Shown: in pieces, positions 1-10,963 of the stretch | Layout of the letters: each line of letters opens with the position of its first letter | Position numbering within the stretch: position 1 is the first letter of the stretch | Source: Anthopleura xanthogrammica | Taxonomy: Eukaryota; Cnidaria; Anthozoa; Actiniaria; Actiniidae | Length of the DNA: 64,000 bases | NCBI GenBank assembly: GCA_964019055.1 | Contig: OZ025223.1 | Span: 6,855,763 to 6,919,762 of the forward strand | Reading direction: 5' to 3' | The notes under the pieces: model-generated | The model's input: only the letters and a program-made list of their open reading frames with translations | Database searches by the model: none | Told to the model about the DNA's origin: nothing | Translations under genes and position numbers: made by a program

Positions 1-230
1 AGCATTTCGGAATGCAGAAAAGAATAGGTTTCCAATTCTCAGGAGATTGAAGTTCTTTTGTTTTGTCCTCCGAATTGAACTGCTTTGACGTCATGTGAAA
101 GAGGTGTATAAGCCCCTTGCAGCACGTCGGAATGCAGCTCACCTTGGAGGACAAAACAATAAATTCCAATTCTCAGGAGATTGAAAATCTTGCTTTTGTC
201 CTCCAAATTGAGCTGCTATGACGTCGCATG
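1..230 (+). repeat. Two adjacent copies of the GACCCCTTGCA palindromic MITE
   Basis: Positions 1-106 and 111-230 are two copies, the first cut by the window edge, of a roughly 130-bp MITE present at ten places in this window. The consensus begins TATAGACCCCTTGCAGCACG and ends with the inverted form ACGTGCAAGGGGTCTATA. Between them an inner inverted repeat (CAGCTCAATTTGGAGGACAA against TTGTCCTCCAAATTGAGCTG) flanks a short core with CCAATTCTCAGGAGATTGAA. No coding capacity. These copies sit in an ARHGAP20-like intron, just upstream of the exon at 425. Confidence 0.8.
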
Positions 231-424
231 CCTTATTTGGTCAAACCAGCCAGCTTCGTATCGAAAAGCCCGAGCATGGAAGTATTCAAGTCATTTAAAT
301 GTTCTCACACCTTTGTGCGTCGCGCTGTAATATTAAATGAGCTGCATGAACGTAAGAAGGAGGACCATGCATAAATATTGAAAGACCTGTACTAATGTAA
401 TCGTTTTCATTTTTGAATGTCTAG

Positions 425-3400
425 AAGGGCAACAGACAACACGGAAGTGGAAAAACCCGATCAAAAAGTCCCCCATCATAAACTGGGCGATGCATAAAAA
501 AACGACGGGTTCTAAAAATCAAAATTCTGACTCCCAGTCGCCACCTGTAGGAAAGTAAGTAAAGCTTGAAATGAAATTATTTATAATCATATGTCACATT
601 GAAAAAAGAGTGCGCGACTTTGTTGCAGAAGTAGCACAGGTAGCCCAAGCTATGTATGAGAAACTATACCTAATCCACCCTAGTGTTACGTTTCAAGGGC
701 ATCTATTAGTTATAGCAGAAACTCATAAGGGAGTTAAAACGTGTAACAGCCATGCATTTCTTTGGTGCTCCAGAATGTTCAGATGTTTTGTCGCTGAATT
801 TCTTCTCAGTAAATCACATTCTCTTGTTTTAAAAACTCTCAAAGCTAAACTTAAAGACAGATATTCCAAAAGAGATTCAGTAAATTTCCTCAGAAAGCCA
901 GTAAAATCAGCAAAAAGTTTGATATGTGATTGAAGCGGCCATCTTGAATCAAGCTTAACATTCCAAATATGGTATTAAAACTCCTAATTTGCATATCGGG
1001 TGATACGCCTTGTAGGGGACTTAATGTTCTATTGTTTATCACCTGCCTTTGGCAAATTGATTAAATAAATAAAAAATAAATAAAATTCCGGAGCATGGTA
1101 ATGGTGTTACATCTTAGTTTAGTTTTCTTAGTTTATTTCACTTCTAAATAGCTTTCGCTAATACTTGAGGGTTAGTAAAATAAAGTAAAATATATAAATA
1201 GACAAATAAGTATACTGTATAAACAAAATGGAATAGGAAAAAAATACAGCAATGAATAATAGTAACACTAATAGCAATGAAATATGTGAATGACGGAATA
1301 AATAGAAAGAATGAGTTTCAGTTGAATTTATAGAAATCAGAGGTATATAAATTTGTGAAAATAATGAGTTTCTGGTTATAGCTAATAAATAAGCCCTTTC
1401 GCTTAGCAGGCAGCGCCCTATTTAACTAGGCAGCACTGTAAAAACTCCCCAATGTAGCTCTAAGTTTTATCTGTATTTATAGGTTATTCGAGTTGCCTTT
1501 AGATGTGCTGTGTACTGAAGAAGAACCTGTCCCAAAACCAATACAAGATATTTTAAGACACATGTTTCGTTATGGTCCTGGGGTTAATGGTATTTTTCGT
1601 AAGTCGGCAAGTGCCAAAAGGGCTAAAGAGATTAAGCTGGACCTTGATTCAGGTAAGACTAATGCTCAATAGTCCCCGGCCTTCACAGTTCCCTGTATGC
1701 GCCATTTTGAAAGGTAGCTTTGCCTTTGCATCGAAGCGAGACCAACGGTGAGCTCGAAATCATAGAGACGTGAATAATATCCCACTTTCGATATTCTGGT
1801 TGAGCGATCACGTACAAAGCAATTCAAGGCGAGACCCCGGGGAAACAAAAGAATATATTAGGATTACTCCATTGTTTCCCCGGAGCCTTGTCTTGAATTG
1901 CTTCGTGCGTGATCACTCAACCAGAATATCGAAAGTGGGCTATTGTCGAAGGTGTTATAAGAGGCCTCTATCATTGCAAGATCGCCTCATGTCTCACTTC
2001 AACGCAAAGGCACGGCTATCTTTCAAGTTGACAAAGGGAACTGTGAACTAATAGCCAAATATAACGTTTATTCTTTCAACTTCAATCATGGACAGATAAT
2101 ATTACAGGAAATGTTTTGTTTCAGGAAAAGAAGTGTTGTTTGAAGAGGTATCTGTGGTTATTACGGCTTCTATCTTAAAGGTAAATTTTTTTTCAACACT
2201 TTGAATCCGTGTTTCGCCTTCTCTATAGATCCCTTGCACGTGACGTCAAAGCAGTTCAGAGGGCAAAACAAAAGAATTTCAATCTCTTGAGAATTGGAAC
2301 AAATTTTGTTTTGTTCTCCAAGCTGAGCTGAATTTTGAAGTGCTGCAAGGGGTCTACATCTTCTATTTCGATAAAATGCAATTCCCACCAAAACCTTATT
2401 TTGTCGCAACGGCGATTCGCGCGTGTGCTATTGGAAAGCGCTGTAAGGAAACCTCTCAGCTAGAACTTATACTCTTACATTTAATAGGAATTTCTTCGAA
2501 GACTTCCCGATTCTATATTGGACAGCGATGATTATGAGGAGTTAATTGCGACTAATAACATAGAAGATCGGGACGAGCGAATAAAGCAAATTAAATGGTA
2601 CGTACTGAAATACGCTCTAGTAAACATACGTTACAGCTATTTCAAAAAAAGGTTGAAGGGGCGAACAGTTATTAGCAATCGGTGATTGGTGATTATTGAG
2701 GGAAAATAACCAAGTAAAATGAGACCTTTTCAATTGAAAATTCACTAGATGAACGAGCCATACTATAAAGAAATTCGTATCGTACCACAGTTCATTTCCG
2801 TCTTGCAATCACCAATCACGGATATGCATTCGCCGTTCGCCCGGCCTTCAAACGTTTCTGAAACAGCTGTACATCTTTGGAGCTCTGGTTAATAGACAAC
2901 ACACAGCTAAGTAATATGTTTATTTCATAAATATACCCATACAGAAAGCAGTAAAAGGCACACACGTATGGCTGATGAGAAGTAAGGTTATGGAAATGTT
3001 TTTTTAGCACTTAGAATGTTTGCCATGAAAGGCAATATACCAAAGCAGTCAAGAAAAATGCTCAAAATTGTTTTTTGCGCATGCTCGTATGACCCTTGTT
3101 GGCCTTACATTTTGGAATTTTTGGTGGTATAATTGAAATAAGTACCTGTATAAGCCAGTTCAAAGTTTAATTATCGTTTTCAGTGCGCATGCGATTTTAT
3201 CCCGAATTTCTCATTTTTAATTTCTAATTAAAAACAAAAGAAGGTTTAAACAAAAGAAGGTGAGAAATTCGGGATAAAATCGCATGCGCACTGAAAACGA
3301 TTCTTAAACTTTGAACTGGCTTATACTTTGTATCATTCTCTTGGATGTTCCAATCAACTCTGTCACCACTGTCTGTCTCAGGATGTCAAACACTCCAGAG

Positions 3401-5881
3401 AATGGTCTTACTATTAACCCTTAGAAAATAATTTTTCACTTGATTGAGTTATCAGTCAAGTTCTTGGTAGATTAAAAGCTGCGTTCATAACATAATAGCC
3501 ATCTGCACAAACTCGAATTTCTAGCACAAAGCGTGATGGGAAACGTTTTCCTTACGCTTTTTGGCTCCTGTAAATAAAATTATCTGACAGTTTTTCTTTC
3601 GAAATGGAAATGCTATGAAAATTGTGATAGTTCCTTTGATGTTGCTGTTTCATTTTTGCAGTACTCGGTCTCCCAAAGTGCTTTATGAGCTTTGATGCAC
3701 ATTGCCTATTAACTTGTTTCCTGTTAGGTGGGCATGACTCAATTAACTTGTTCCTTGCTTCTATTGTTTAGGTTTCTACAAAACCTGAATGTCTACAACT
3801 ATGAAATTCTCAAGCGATTTATGTGCGTGTTGTATCACATCGCCGACAACTCGAATATTAACAGCATGAATGCATACAATTTGGCTGTTTGTGTTGCACC
3901 AAGCATGCTATGGCCTCCCAAGGGATCGAATATTGCAGCTACGGAGCAATCAAGTGCTGTTCCTCCTTTCGTTCAGTTCTTGATAGACAATTGTATTGAA
4001 ATTTTTGGTGAGGACGTAGTGACAATCCTGGGTGATCGTAGTGAAATTGTATTGAACCAAGAACAACTTGAACCGGAAAACGGTATCGAAATCAGAACTT
4101 TTAATAGTCAGTCATCTACAGACGATGGCTTAGAATCACCTGAGCCGCTTAGTCCACGAAATGAGCGCAGCTCGCTACATCTTAGTGACTCGAACTTGTA
4201 CAAAGTCGATGGTCGGTCAAAAAATCTCTTATCAGCAGGCGTACCTGAACGAAATAGTGTTAGTACGCCAAGTTCACCGTGTGCATCGCCTAGTTCTTCA
4301 CCTAAACTTCGAAGACCAGATATTGAAATATCAAATCAACTGCGAAATGCCTTTTATGAACCCAATTCACGTATGAGTTCTCAGGATGGCCGACGAAGTT
4401 CCGAACCATCAGAATTCAGTTCCGAATCTACGAAAATGAGAATAAAAGGCTATCGGAAAATGCCTCGATCTCGTCGTCAACTGAGTAGTACAACTACTAG
4501 TGCAGAATTAATTGAACACAAACAACCAAAAACTACGCCAAGTGGTAAAAAGCTAGAAACTGCAGTATTACGAAAAGCACATTCTCCTTTGACTGTCCAG
4601 GCGCTGCCTGTTGATACAAATATTGCAAAACCAATCCCCAAATTTTGTCCTTCATCTTCTGTCATAACACCTGTTAATCGAACACCACCTGTTAGATATG
4701 CTGTGAGAACACAAGAATCGGCAAGTAATGGTAGTGAAGAACGAGGAGCATCGCCGGATATTCCAAGTATGCGGGCACCCTCGCCGACGTTAACCCCAGA
4801 CCAAGTGTTTCAAGCAGTTGATCGACGAAGGCAGCCGGCTGCCCCTTCCTACCACCAACACATGTTACGAAAAATTGGTAGTAAACCAGCTTTTTTTCAA
4901 GGTAAAAGTGAATCCTCTGAAACAATTCCAAACGAAAAGAATGCTGCGAGAAACATATCCACGGAAGGAAATGATAGAAACGATGAGGAAAGTAAGACAG
5001 ACAACTCTAAATCTCTCATTCGTTCATCTAGTATCCCCAACGATAGAAAATGTCGACCTGAACCTTTAGATCTTTCTCAAAGCGAACCTTGTACGCCGAA
5101 CTCTCCTTTATCTCCAACCAAGAAGGAGGAACACACTTGGCCTGAACATAGGGATGATACAAGTACAAGTTCAGGGGGGTCAAGCACACGTCGGCTTGAA
5201 CACTCTCCGTTTGGTCTCAATTTACATCACAAGAGATCAAGTAGTGACAATATCAAGAAAATACAAAAGATTCCACCTCAAAACAAACCGCAAATTAAAA
5301 CTGTCAACAGTAGACAATTGTTACTTAATGGTGGAAATATACACTTTCCGCCGTCGGAGTTTTTTCCACATGAAGCAACCCAAGCAAAGACTCAATGGGG
5401 AACGGAAAACCCATCTCAAGGTCAGGTAGGTGCAGTAAGCATACCGCAATATGTCGTTAATCCGACTGAGAAGCTTCCAGTAGTCGCCCTTCACTCCCCA
5501 GAGCTAGATCGAAATCCATCGGGAATGGCAACTTTATCTACCATTACGAGTACTGGGACTTCGCCTGGCTTGAGCAGCAGAAAAAGTAGTCGTACTTCTT
5601 CGTCATCGTCGGTTTCTAGCTCGGATGATCGGTCTAGCGTCGGAACGGATGTGACCGTCTCGGAGACAAAGACTAATATAACTCAGATTAGGGACTTGAA
5701 AGAGTTGCTTAGTGTGCAAGCGCAAACAAATGGACTCAAAATAAGCCAGGAAACTGCTGAAGAGATAGCTAAAGTCAAGGAAATTCGAGCGCCTTCAGAA
5801 TCACGTATGCATCCAGGGTACACTTCTCCGAGCCATGATGATATGGAAAAAATGCTGTTCACCGAGGAATCCTATGTGTGA
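425..5881 (+). CDS. ARHGAP20-like: ARHGAP20-like Rho GTPase-activating protein, 3' part (5 exons; 5' end outside window)
   Basis: Exons read by splice phase: 425-554, 1483-1652, 2125-2180, 2488-2597 and 3772-5881 (stop TGA). Together they give 858 codons plus stop, in frame across every junction. Exons 2-5 encode a RhoGAP domain: the segment GIFRKSASAKRAKEIK carries the invariant G-I-(F/Y)-R arginine finger, and NAYNLAVCVAPSMLWPP is the conserved late helix. By recall the closest family is ARHGAP20/TAGAP, which stimulates GTP hydrolysis on Rho-type GTPases at membranes and the cytoskeleton. The first exon in the window (QQTTRKWKNPIKKSPIINW...) is basic and unrecognised. The last exon adds about 600 residues of Ser/Pro/Arg-rich, probably disordered tail. 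PH or Ras-association domains expected upstream lie left of base 1. Introns are filled with MITEs. The family call is confident; exact orthology is inferred. Confidence 0.88.
1667..2054. mobile_element. Nested MITE: TTCACAGTTCCCTG element interrupted by a second MITE
   Basis: The outer element begins AATAGTCCCC...TTCACAGTTCCCTGT and ends with the inverted form AGGGAACTGTGAACTAATAG; its subterminal parts (AAAGGTAGC.TTGCCTTTGC) also pair. Inside it, 1777-1945 is a separate inverted-repeat element with ends CCCACTTTCGATATTCTGG and CCAGAATATCGAAAGTGGG. Separate copies of the outer (28518-28738) and the inner element (28778-28946) show that they are independent families. It lies in the intron directly after exon 1483-1652. 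Confidence 0.8.
2224..2356 (-). repeat. GACCCCTTGCA palindromic MITE
   Basis: A full-length, reverse-oriented member of the 130-bp family: it starts TATAGATCCCTTGCACGTGA and ends GTGCTGCAAGGGGTCTACA. It sits in the ARHGAP20-like intron between exons 2125-2180 and 2488-2597, with no visible effect on the splice sites. Confidence 0.75.
2632..2871. mobile_element. TIR element with ACAGCTATTTCAAAAAAGG ends
   Basis: The left end ACAGCTATTTCAAAAAAAGG and the right end CGTTTCTGAAACAGCTGT pair as imperfect terminal inverted repeats. Inner segments (GATTGGTGATT against AATCACCAATC, and GGGGCGAAC against GTTCGCCC) also pair. The same termini occur at 25567-25832 and 33612-33783 with unrelated interiors. 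Non-coding. Confidence 0.65.
3149..3325. mobile_element. Palindromic MITE (TATAAGCCAGTTCAAAG ends)
   Basis: Two arms of about 75 bp form an almost perfect inverted repeat from TATAAGCCAGTTCAAAGTTT to AAACTTTGAACTGGCTTATA. Each arm contains CAGTGCGCATGCGATTTTAT. The short A-rich spacer holds a duplicated AAACAAAAGAAGG. A half copy lies near 26345-26402. It sits in the last ARHGAP20-like intron. Confidence 0.85.
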
Positions 5882-6176
5882 TACGAATACTGATGTAAAA
5901 AGACAGAAATAGCTAGAAAATGGTGGTCAGGGTGGGAAGATGTGACGATGCTGCTCGATTTGGCTTCCTTAGTATATAATATGGCGTAGCAAAGAGAATA
6001 TGCTGAATACGCAGATAATTTCCAATGATTCAAATGTGACACTTGTTACACCCAATTTATAATTACGCGACCAATACAACCCAATACGTGTGGGACTTTG
6101 ACTTCCAAAAATCATTGTACTAACACAGTGGTTAAATTTTGATTGATGGAAGCCAAATACCCTGATGTATCCACAT

Positions 6177-6690
6177 AATAATCCCCTTCACAGTTCCCTG
6201 CGTCACCGTGAAGGGTAGCCGCGCCTTTGCATCGAAGCGAGACATGAGTTGACCTTGCAAAGAGAGGCCTTTTACAGTCGTATATACCAGCCAGTCGTTC
6301 GTTTCCGTTCGAAATTCCAATTCTCCCAAACTGAAAATTTATAAACTGAAAAATGGAACTTGTATTTTCAAAATTGCTATTCAACGTACAGTGTAGCTTG
6401 AAAAATGGCTCCTGATGGGCAAAAATACTAGTTGCAGTTTTCAGTTTACGATTTGCAATTTGAAAATTTCAAGTTCCAACGGAACATTGCCCAATCAAAT
6501 TGCAACATTGTTATTTGGTTTGGGAGAATCGGAATTTCGATCTGAAACGAACGACTGGTACGACTGTAACACCTTGGACAATTATTCACATGTCTCCTGA
6601 AAGGTTACCTCATGTCCGACTTCGATGCAAAGGCACGGCTACCTTTCAAGATGGCGCAGGGATCTGTGAAGGGGACTATTACATATAACT
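6177..6690. mobile_element. Nested MITE: TTCACAGTTCCCTG element with a different inner insertion
   Basis: The outer ends AATAATCCCCTTCACAGTTC and GATCTGTGAAGGGGACTATT are inverted and match the family at 1667-2054 and 28518-28738. Compared with the compact 28.5-kb copy (about 220 bp), this copy is expanded to about 514 bp. The extra DNA at about 6290-6560 has its own inverted repeat (CCAGTCGTTCGTTTC against GAAACGAACGACTGG). It lies downstream of the ARHGAP20-like stop codon and is non-coding. Confidence 0.75.
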
Positions 6691-7087
6691 GTTTGGGTCG
6701 TGTAATTATATAAATGGGGACAATATGACTGGAATTGCAAAATTATGTGACTTTAAGTCATATTGACTTATTTCACCAAGATTGTAAACAAAAAACCTTT
6801 AAAGATGTACAAATAACTACATATTATACGAATAACAAATGATTATATAAAGACTGCCAGCCAGATTTTAGAAACTAACCAGGCCTACGAGGGTGTGGCT
6901 CCATTTGCCATTCCTGAGGTCAGGGTTATATTTTTTAAATGGTAGAAGAAGTAATAATGAAGCTAAGAATCAAACATTAGAATAGACAAGCCTGATGTTT
7001 GCTGGTGACATTGAAATATGCGAATAGAAAAATAGGGATAAAAGAGGCCAAGTACGTGTAATTTACGCTGGAGACCTGGAAATTAAA

Positions 7088-7222
7088 GCTCCCTTGCAGC
7101 ACGTCGGAATGCAGCTCAATTTGGAGGACAGAACAATAGGTTCCAATTCTCAGGAGATTGAAATTCTTTTGTTTTGTCCTCCAAATTAAGCTGCTTTGAC
7201 GTCACGTGCAAGGGGTCTGTAG
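7088..7222 (+). repeat. GACCCCTTGCA palindromic MITE
   Basis: A near-consensus 130-bp copy in forward orientation, from CTCCCTTGCAGCACGTCGG to GTCACGTGCAAGGGGTCTG. It lies between the ARHGAP20-like and PRDM13-like genes. Confidence 0.8.
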
Positions 7223-7760
7223 CTACGTCTGAGTAGCAACACTGCTGAAAAGTAGGCGTTAACAAGGGTTGTGTATGTGTCACCAAACAAGAATCGAACC
7301 AAGAAAGTTAACTCTTGTTTAGAATAAATAAATAAATAGACTTTATGGATAGTGATAAAACGTATATATGAAATATATTGAATACAGAAAATTAATAAAG
7401 AATTTTGATATTTTCTGTATTAGTTATAGGTTTTCTTCCCATCGATCCTGATCATTCACTATGATTGATCTTCTATGTCCGTCTTTCCCATCTTCAAACA
7501 GGCCATTCTGGTCTATGTGTGCCGGATTTTAGCTGTGCTTTGAAAACTGTTTTTATGCCATATCCCCGAGACCTTAGAAGCTAAGGCGTCGGATAGACTT
7601 CGAACCTGACTGTCGGTCAGCCCTTATACTTACTTTCGAGTTCTCTTTTGCTCGATTTTGTGTAAAATATTCATTTGTTCCAGTGGAGGTCCGTGGAATT
7701 TCAAAGCGTTTGTATTGTTGAAGTTGTGCATTCTTTACATTCTCGAAACTGGAGTACTCT

Positions 7761-8065
7761 AATAGACCTTTTTGCGCTATCACTATTTTCGACTTCGTGT
7801 GCTTTCAGAACAATAGGTGCATCAAAGATTGTACGAAATTTCAACATCTTGTATTTCATCGTAATTAACATTGAGTCGGGCCATACCAATGCATAACACT
7901 TACGTATCTTGAAATTATGACCTGACTACAACTATTGTTCAACAGCAATAAAATACGAATATCTTTTGTTCAAATTCTAAAGATGTTGAAATTTCGTACA
8001 ATCTTTGATACACCTATTGTTCTTAAAGCGCACGAAGTCGAAAATAGTGATAGAGCAAAAAAGGC
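7761..8065. mobile_element. Palindromic element of the AGACCTTTTTGCTCTATCAC family
   Basis: The left arm (AATAGACCTTTTTGCGCTAT...) and the right arm (...AAAATAGTGATAGAGCAAAA) are long inverted repeats. Shared internal blocks are GATTGTACGAAATTTCAACATC and GGGCCATACCAATGCATAAC. The same family is greatly expanded in 51.9-59.7 kb, where it makes up much of the palindrome arms. Non-coding. Confidence 0.75.
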
Positions 8066-8152
8066 TAATGCCTGTATTTCCAAATGTTTTGTCCAGCGTA
8101 CAAGCCGCAAATTAGCACTTGTTTCTCACTTTTTTTGTCAAGTGCACTATAT

Positions 8153-8282
8153 CTCTTGCAGTAAGTCTGAATGCAGCTCAATTTGGAGGACAAAACAATA
8201 GGTTCCAATTCTCAGGCGATTTGAATTATTTTGTTTTGTCCTCCAAATTGAGCTGCTTTGACGTTACGTGAAAGGGGACTTA
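8153..8282 (+). repeat. GACCCCTTGCA palindromic MITE
   Basis: A slightly diverged copy of the 130-bp MITE (CTTGCAGTAAGTCTGAATGC at the start, GTTACGTGAAAGGGGACTTA at the end), about 90 bp beyond the element at 7761-8065. Confidence 0.75.
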
Positions 8283-9249
8283 TACGTTGTAGAGCTCTGA
8301 ACCACGACCACGAAATTAAAAAAACAAACACTGTGTTTCCCTCGCCAGTGTACCAAGACCTTTCTAATCAAGTGTACGATCAGTTTCAAACAATGTTTTA
8401 ATTCGATTGCATTTTCTATTATTTATATCTTATTGCTCTAAACGACTATTCGTATATTTCGTATCTTATTAAATGATTCGGCAATCTGTTAAGTCTGGGT
8501 TCTCCACCAACTGCTGACTGGATAAATTATGGAGAAAATATCTGCTATCAATATTCAGTATATGATTTACATGATTCCTCGGCATTATTTACATGCAGGG
8601 GCTGCTTCTCTTTCACTGAAAATAGAACTGTTAATTTCTACATTAAAGAATCTGTAGTACATACACCTAATTGCAATAAGGTTGTCATTTAAAAAAGGCA
8701 AATTACAAATAAGGAATGAATTATCTCGATTCGAATAAGAATGAAAAATACTTGTTGAAAATGTTAATCTTGTACAACCTTACAATGCAGATTGCTCAGG
8801 GGAGCTTTAATTTTACGGCTGAGTATTCGAAGAAGAATGTCATTTTGTTATTTTTATGTGACAACGTTCTTGCAATTAGATGTATGTCCTGTTATCGGGT
8901 TTTAGCTCAAACATACCAGCTGATCTGAAATATTGCTATCGCGTCTCCCTTTGAATCTTATTCGTTTTGAGAGGACACTCTACAATATCTACAATTTATA
9001 ATATAGTTTAATAATTCTTGGATAATTATTATTCTACTAATGGTCACTTATTTTAGTTTGCGAACTGTACGTTTGTATATTGCTGGGTTTCAATCAGCTA
9101 TTAAAAGTCTTTGAATCTCATCTGTTCCAAATGGTGGTCAAACACTGACCACCATGTGCTGTCAACCAGAAAGAATGCTATTGAAAACTTGTGATTCAGC
9201 TGAGGAACATTCCGCACGAGACAGGAAATGACGTCAAGTGAACCCCAGC

Positions 9250-9381
9250 TATAGACCCCTTGCAGCACGTCGGAATGCAGCTCAATTTGGAGGACAAAAC
9301 AATAGGTTCCAATCCTCAAGAGATTGAAATTCATTTGTTTTGTCCTCCAAATTGAGCTGCTTTGATGTCACGTAAAATGGG
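9250..9381 (+). repeat. GACCCCTTGCA palindromic MITE next to the PRDM13-like stop codon
   Basis: A full copy starting TATAGACCCCTTGCAGCACG. Its right end is degraded (ACGTAAAATGGG). It lies only about 30 bp downstream of the PRDM13-like stop (9414, minus strand), so it is probably within that gene's 3' UTR, where a transcript could fold it into a hairpin. Confidence 0.75.
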
Positions 9382-9413
9382 TAAATTTATGATTGCATTC
9401 TCTGATACTAATA

Positions 9414-10963
9414 CTATATTAACATCCCGATATTCAAAGGCTCAGTATGCTTCGATTTAATATGGTTCAATAGCCCTCGGTACCTCACAAAGTTCCTTCC
9501 ACAATGTTTGCATTTGTGCACAGTATTTTCTGTGTCATGCAGTTTGACGTGTTTTTTCATATTACTGGGATCGCTGAACGACTTGTCGCAAAATTTGCAC
9601 TTGAGGGGTTTGAATCCGGTATGCGTGCGCATATGGATTTTCAGGACGTACTTCCTGCAGTAAACCTTTCCACAAAAATCACATGTGAATCCTTGAGAAG
9701 CTCGAGACGTGGACTGTGGACTACTAGTGAAGTTGTAAGGTGCAAATGGGTTAATGTTCTGGTATCGAGATAGCGATGCCATGGAAAGCGTCGTCGCTCT
9801 CTCGTGATATTGAGTGAGTTCTTTTCTTGTCACCGCACTTGATAGAAAAGGGTTCTCAGGAAAAAACCAAGGTCGGGAAACTGGCAGGCAATAGCGAGGC
9901 ATGATTGGTTGCGATTCTACACTCTCCATCACGGGGCTATCTTTCTGCTTAACTTTTGAATCTCGTTCCCCATGTTGTGAATCAGAAGAGATTGTGTCCT
10001 GGAACTCTGAACTTGATGCTTCATTGACTTGATTTTCAGGCTCATTTATTTGTTTTTGATTTTGATCAGCAATTTCATTCACTTTCTGTGATTCCTTTTC
10101 AGGTTTGCTTTGATTTCTATTATCACATTGAGCATTACACGTGCAAACAGAGTGGTGACACGTGATACATGGACTAATATCACGTGATTCTTCTTTATCA
10201 CGAGAAGATTCGATAGTAGAGGCACGATTCAATGGTTCTGCATGTCTTTGGTCGCTCGTAGAAGTATGGAACCATTCATCAGGCATTCTGCGGTAGGGAC
10301 TCCATATGTGAGCATTTCTCTCGATAGCAGGTGATCTCCTTTCATCACCGATCATCACCATGTCTCTTGAATGCACCTCATCCCATCGCCGCTCATCATT
10401 GCTCATCATCTCATTGTCACTACGACATTTTCTTTCCATCATTTTTTCGTACTTCATAGGTTTTTGCATTGCAAGTGATGCTAAAAAACGTTCCTTCAGC
10501 ATAAAGGTTTTGCCCCCTGGTCCTTCTCTGTAAAGGTGTTTTCGAAGATAATGCTCATTGCCCTGGAATTTTTTCCTAAACTCATTTTTATGATGATCAG
10601 CTAAGGTTTCAGAGCTCGTATCTTTGAGATGTCGAGATTCTGAGAATGAGGAGATGAGACTAGCAAGCTTTGGATCTTGAAATGGGGGAAACACATTTTT
10701 TGCTAATCGACGAAATGCTGAATGTAAATTGTGGTTCAAATTTGAATCTAGTTCGTACGAGGAGGAATTCAACCGAAAGGATCTATCTAAGCTCGATGAA
10801 GAGGTTTGAGGAAGCGGAAAAGAGTTACTTTCGGTAAGTTCTTTATATCGTCTGTGGTGTTTTTCCCTTGGTCCTTCATCAGACTGGCAGCGAAGAAGGG
10901 CATGCGTTGCGAAGAGACTCCGCTGGTTAATCATATCGCAGGTAGGACATTGTTGTCCAGCAC
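9414..10963 (-). CDS. PRDM13-like: PRDM13-like exon 3 (finger-bearing terminal exon)
   Basis: This large 3' exon follows an acceptor ending AACACAG at 10964. Its first codon is completed by a G from the previous exon. It encodes finger 1 almost at once, then about 400 residues rich in Ser, Gln, Glu and Arg, including a second Cys cluster (CITCHHSVCTCNAQC), then three tandem fingers joined by near-canonical TGFKPLK and DTENTVHK linkers. The reading frame is open for more than 1.5 kb. Confidence 0.9.

Noticed and set aside
571..933. 120-codon ORF after the first ARHGAP20-like exon
   Set aside because: It lies in an intron between phase-matched exons, has no family motif and no splice support.
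3728..3771. Upstream Met at 3728 as start of a separate gene
   Set aside because: The RhoGAP frame continues from the previous exon through the acceptor at 3770-3771; the Met is in intron sequence.
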